Shown here: positions 62,166-64,000 of the stretch, one piece after another | Layout: each line of letters starts with the position of its first letter | Numbering within the stretch: position 1 is the first letter of the stretch | From: DAOUTY01 sp964453665 | GTDB taxonomy: Bacteria; Chloroflexota; Dehalococcoidia; SZUA-161 | Reading direction: 5' to 3' | Assembly (NCBI GenBank): GCA_964453665.1 | Contig: CAYVQT010000003.1 | Coordinates: 26,354 to 90,353 of the forward strand | Length of the DNA stretch: 64,000 nucleotides | Position numbers and translations under genes: made by a program | Notes under the pieces: generated by a model | What the model was told of the DNA's origin: nothing | The model's database searches: none | The model's input: the letters and a program-made list of their open reading frames with translations, nothing else

Positions 62166-62693
62166 CTAATCACAACCTTCCTCAGTTGAACTACTATCAT
62201 CCCGGGTTTGGGTAAACCCATCGGTTCCCAAAAATTTTATCGCCTTCAACTCTTCCTTCACCGCCTGTATGATGTTTCGGGCCTGCTGCTCAGCCAGTGA
62301 AATCTTCTCATGCGCGTTCGTCGCAGCCCCTTGCTGAGCCTCAGCAATTATTCTCTCGGCTCTCTCTTTAGCTTCCTTTTCAGCCCTGGCTGTGATCTCT
62401 TCAGCTTTCGCTCTGGCCCCTTCTTCAGCTCTCGCGATAATTATTGTAGCCTCTGCGTTTGCCTTCTTCTCCGTTTCTATTACGATCCCTCTTGCCTGAT
62501 CCTCAGCATTGACCACGACCTTTTCCGCAAGTTTCGTCAGAGAATGCAGGTGGCCCAGTTTACTGGCAAGCTCTTCGTTCCGGTCTATCAGGCTGTGGAT
62601 AAAAGCGGCCGCTTCAGCTACATCCAAGCCATTCTTTACTATCCTGAATTGCCGCCCCCCGATCTCTATCATACTGTCATCTATCTCGGACAT
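62166..62693 (-). CDS. Short coiled-coil protein lacking the C-terminal domain (paralogue 3)
   Basis: 175 residues from the ATG of MSEIDD. It has the same N-terminal motif (QFRIVKNGLDVAEAAAFIHS) and coiled coil as paralogues 1 and 2 but ends after the coil with an unrelated polar tail (TRDDSSSTEEGCD) and has no C-terminal domain. It abuts the start of paralogue 2. It may be a truncated duplicate, or a partner that forms mixed coils with the longer protein. Confidence 0.65.
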   Translation of the reverse strand: MSEIDDSMIEIGGRQFRIVKNGLDVAEAAAFIHSLIDRNEELASKLGHLHSLTKLAEKVVVNAEDQARGIVIETEKKANAEATIIIARAEEGARAKAEEITARAEKEAKERAERIIAEAQQGAATNAHEKISLAEQQARNIIQAVKEELKAIKFLGTDGFTQTRDDSSSTEEGCD

Positions 62694-63059
62694 AACGGAT
62701 ATAACCCTCTGTATATAAATAGCGTTCGTGTAAGATTGTAGGAGCACTACTGCTAAGCTACAATAGGAAATTCGTCCCCGCTACCTATAGGAATTTAGTA
62801 TTAATACTCAGCGCCATTCTCTTCACTTACCCAGCCCACACAACATGATGCGGTGAAATAATAGTAACAATGGCTATTAGAAGTCTGGGGTGTAAAAACC
62901 TGACCAAGCAGAATTCTTAGAAAGGGGCTAAGCTACCTTTTTAGTCTTGCGAAAGCCAATTTCATCCGATGTTCACCGTGTTTGCGACGTACCGGGGCAC
63001 TATGGTGAGTCCAAAGGGCAAGCAGCAATTGCGTTGTCCAATGCCGTTTGCCAGACCCT
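62694..63059. other. Intergenic, nothing identified
   Basis: 366 bases between the coiled-coil operon and the flavodoxin-like gene. No gene, repeat or hairpin I can support. Confidence 0.45.
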
Positions 63060-63995
63060 TTACTCCTTCTCAATTGCTTTTTCAAGCGGCTTGATCATCT
63101 CAGCTTTCATTCTCTTCAGGTAAATTTCCCGCCTCATCGATGGTATCCTGGTTAAAAGCATCATAACGCTATTAGTAATTCGCGTTCTGTAGTCTTTCTG
63201 CGGGAAATCGTATAACCCTTGTCTGCTGTAAAATTTATGGTCAGCCCGAAAAGGAAATCGGATTATGCCCCAGACAGCATCCCTGAAGAGCTTTGATCCA
63301 CCCACAGCAAGAAAGGTAAACGGCCTGACATACCCTTCATTGGCAAACCGATTAAGACGCTCGGTAAGACTGTGCAATAAAGCGTCGATCTCCGACGAAT
63401 TCTCAGACTCATCCGTCACAAAATCCACGAGATTCGCCCCCTGTAACTCAACATAAGCTTCGAAGATCTGCCTGAGATTAGGTATCTGGCTAAAAGGACC
63501 AGATAAAATAAATCCAACCTGTTTTCCGGTTAATGTGGGGATGTGTCCGTTGAAGAAACTCCTGTCAAAGTACATCTTCCATCTTGAAGACAAGTACCTG
63601 TCTTGAATGGTGCCGGCAAAAACCAGCAAATCAGCAGTCTTTATCTTCGTATTGTAAAACCCCATATATTCATCCTTGTCTCCATATGAACATTCGTTAT
63701 CATATGCGCATTGAAGACAACCCAGGCAGCCTCCCTTGATATCCACATCATGGAGATTGATCACATCAATCTCACGGAAAAAGGAGGCCCTGAATCTCCC
63801 AATCATTTTCCCCAAGTTCGTCTGATCATCTTCGGAATCGGTTACAATGACCACCTTTTTCTCGCCTGTATCTATCTTCCTGTCGGTATCACCGGGAACA
63901 TAGTCAAACCTGCTCTGAATCACCGGCTTGAAGTTCTTCGAGGTGGGTGCGTATTTCGGTGAAATCGGACACCGGTTTCGCTCCAAACCGGCCAT
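63060..63995 (-). CDS. Iron-sulfur flavoprotein-like / flavodoxin-fold oxidoreductase (5' end possibly beyond the window)
   Basis: At least 311 residues; the first in-frame start lies 5 bases from the window edge, so the true N-terminus may be outside. A flavodoxin-like fold begins at KKVVIVTDSEDDQTNLGKMI. The compact Cys motif GGCLGCLQCAYDNECSYGD (CX2CX2CX5C) is that of iron-sulfur flavoproteins, and ADLLVFAGTIQDRYLSSRWKMYFDR is the FMN-side loop. The C-terminal ~90 residues are basic. It is a likely electron-transfer flavoprotein. Related in fold to the protein at 15781 but not a close copy. Confidence 0.75.
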   Translation of the reverse strand: MAGLERNRCPISPKYAPTSKNFKPVIQSRFDYVPGDTDRKIDTGEKKVVIVTDSEDDQTNLGKMIGRFRASFFREIDVINLHDVDIKGGCLGCLQCAYDNECSYGDKDEYMGFYNTKIKTADLLVFAGTIQDRYLSSRWKMYFDRSFFNGHIPTLTGKQVGFILSGPFSQIPNLRQIFEAYVELQGANLVDFVTDESENSSEIDALLHSLTERLNRFANEGYVRPFTFLAVGGSKLFRDAVWGIIRFPFRADHKFYSRQGLYDFPQKDYRTRITNSVMMLLTRIPSMRREIYLKRMKAEMIKPLEKAIEKE

Positions 63996-64000
63996 CTTCT

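Noticed and set aside
1..64000. tRNA and rRNA genes
   Set aside because: A visual search for T-loop motifs and CCA-ended cloverleaf patterns found no convincing candidate; a covariance-model scan would be needed to exclude them.

Overview
The window looks like chromosome from an uncultured anaerobic bacterium, most likely a Chloroflexota of the Dehalococcoidia type. This rests on the mix of many PAS/GAF sensor proteins, hydrogenase-maturation genes, families of FAD-dependent oxidoreductases and iron-sulfur flavoproteins, and dense palindromic intergenic repeats. No rRNA or marker gene confirms it. I found no tRNA, rRNA, transposase, integrase or CRISPR array.

Layout. 0.1-11.8 kb is a signalling region: a GAF/HD-GYP phosphodiesterase, a secreted lipoprotein with three chagasin-type protease-inhibitor domains, a tandem-receiver protein with a three-GAF histidine kinase, an OmpR-type regulator, a PAS-PAS-GAF-GGDEF diguanylate cyclase and a MerR-like DNA-binding protein. 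12.2-27.8 kb is a metabolic cluster. Two copies of a two-gene module (A then B, both CrtI/phytoene-desaturase-like flavoproteins) are separated by a flavin reductase-like gene and a PNPOx-like gene. They are followed by a third flavoprotein, a ketol-acid reductoisomerase-like protein that lacks the catalytic His, a crotonase, a fumarate-reductase-like flavoprotein and an alpha/beta hydrolase. 27.8-29.7 kb holds hypBA and a TrmH/SpoU methyltransferase gene.

29.7-34.0 kb is an AT-richer island at the 3' end of the SpoU gene. A ~150 bp copy of that gene's 3' end lies at the far side, as expected for integration into a gene end. The island carries a translationally coupled operon: a thymidylate-synthase-fold protein, a radical SAM/SPASM enzyme, and a 4Fe-4S uracil-DNA-glycosylase-like protein fused to a Panacea (DUF4065) domain. 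This is the best candidate for an undescribed system, perhaps nucleobase modification and recognition or DNA defence.

34.2-43.3 kb is mixed: DUF1847, a methyltransferase, an MFS transporter, a transglutaminase-like protein, a CvpA-like protein, an XRE regulator with clear operators, an 80-residue orphan peptide with a strong ribosome site and terminator, a disulfide oxidoreductase and a membrane protein. 43.7-50.8 kb holds a MerR-like protein, a MacA/MacB-type efflux system, a small secreted protein and an OmpR/BaeS-type two-component pair. 50.8-58.9 kb holds a CDF metal transporter and a three-gene PAS kinase/receiver operon. 59.2-62.7 kb encodes three paralogous coiled-coil proteins, and the right edge cuts a flavodoxin-like protein.

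Two sets of direct repeats with an 11-bp period, the spacing bound by OmpR/PhoB-type regulators, occur upstream of genes. TGTAA triplets lie before the small 1.46 kb gene, the 6.4 kb kinase, the 7.8 kb regulator and the 26.8 kb hydrolase. TTTCTCCANAA repeats lie before the efflux locus and before the secreted protein/two-component locus. They suggest two regulons inside this window.
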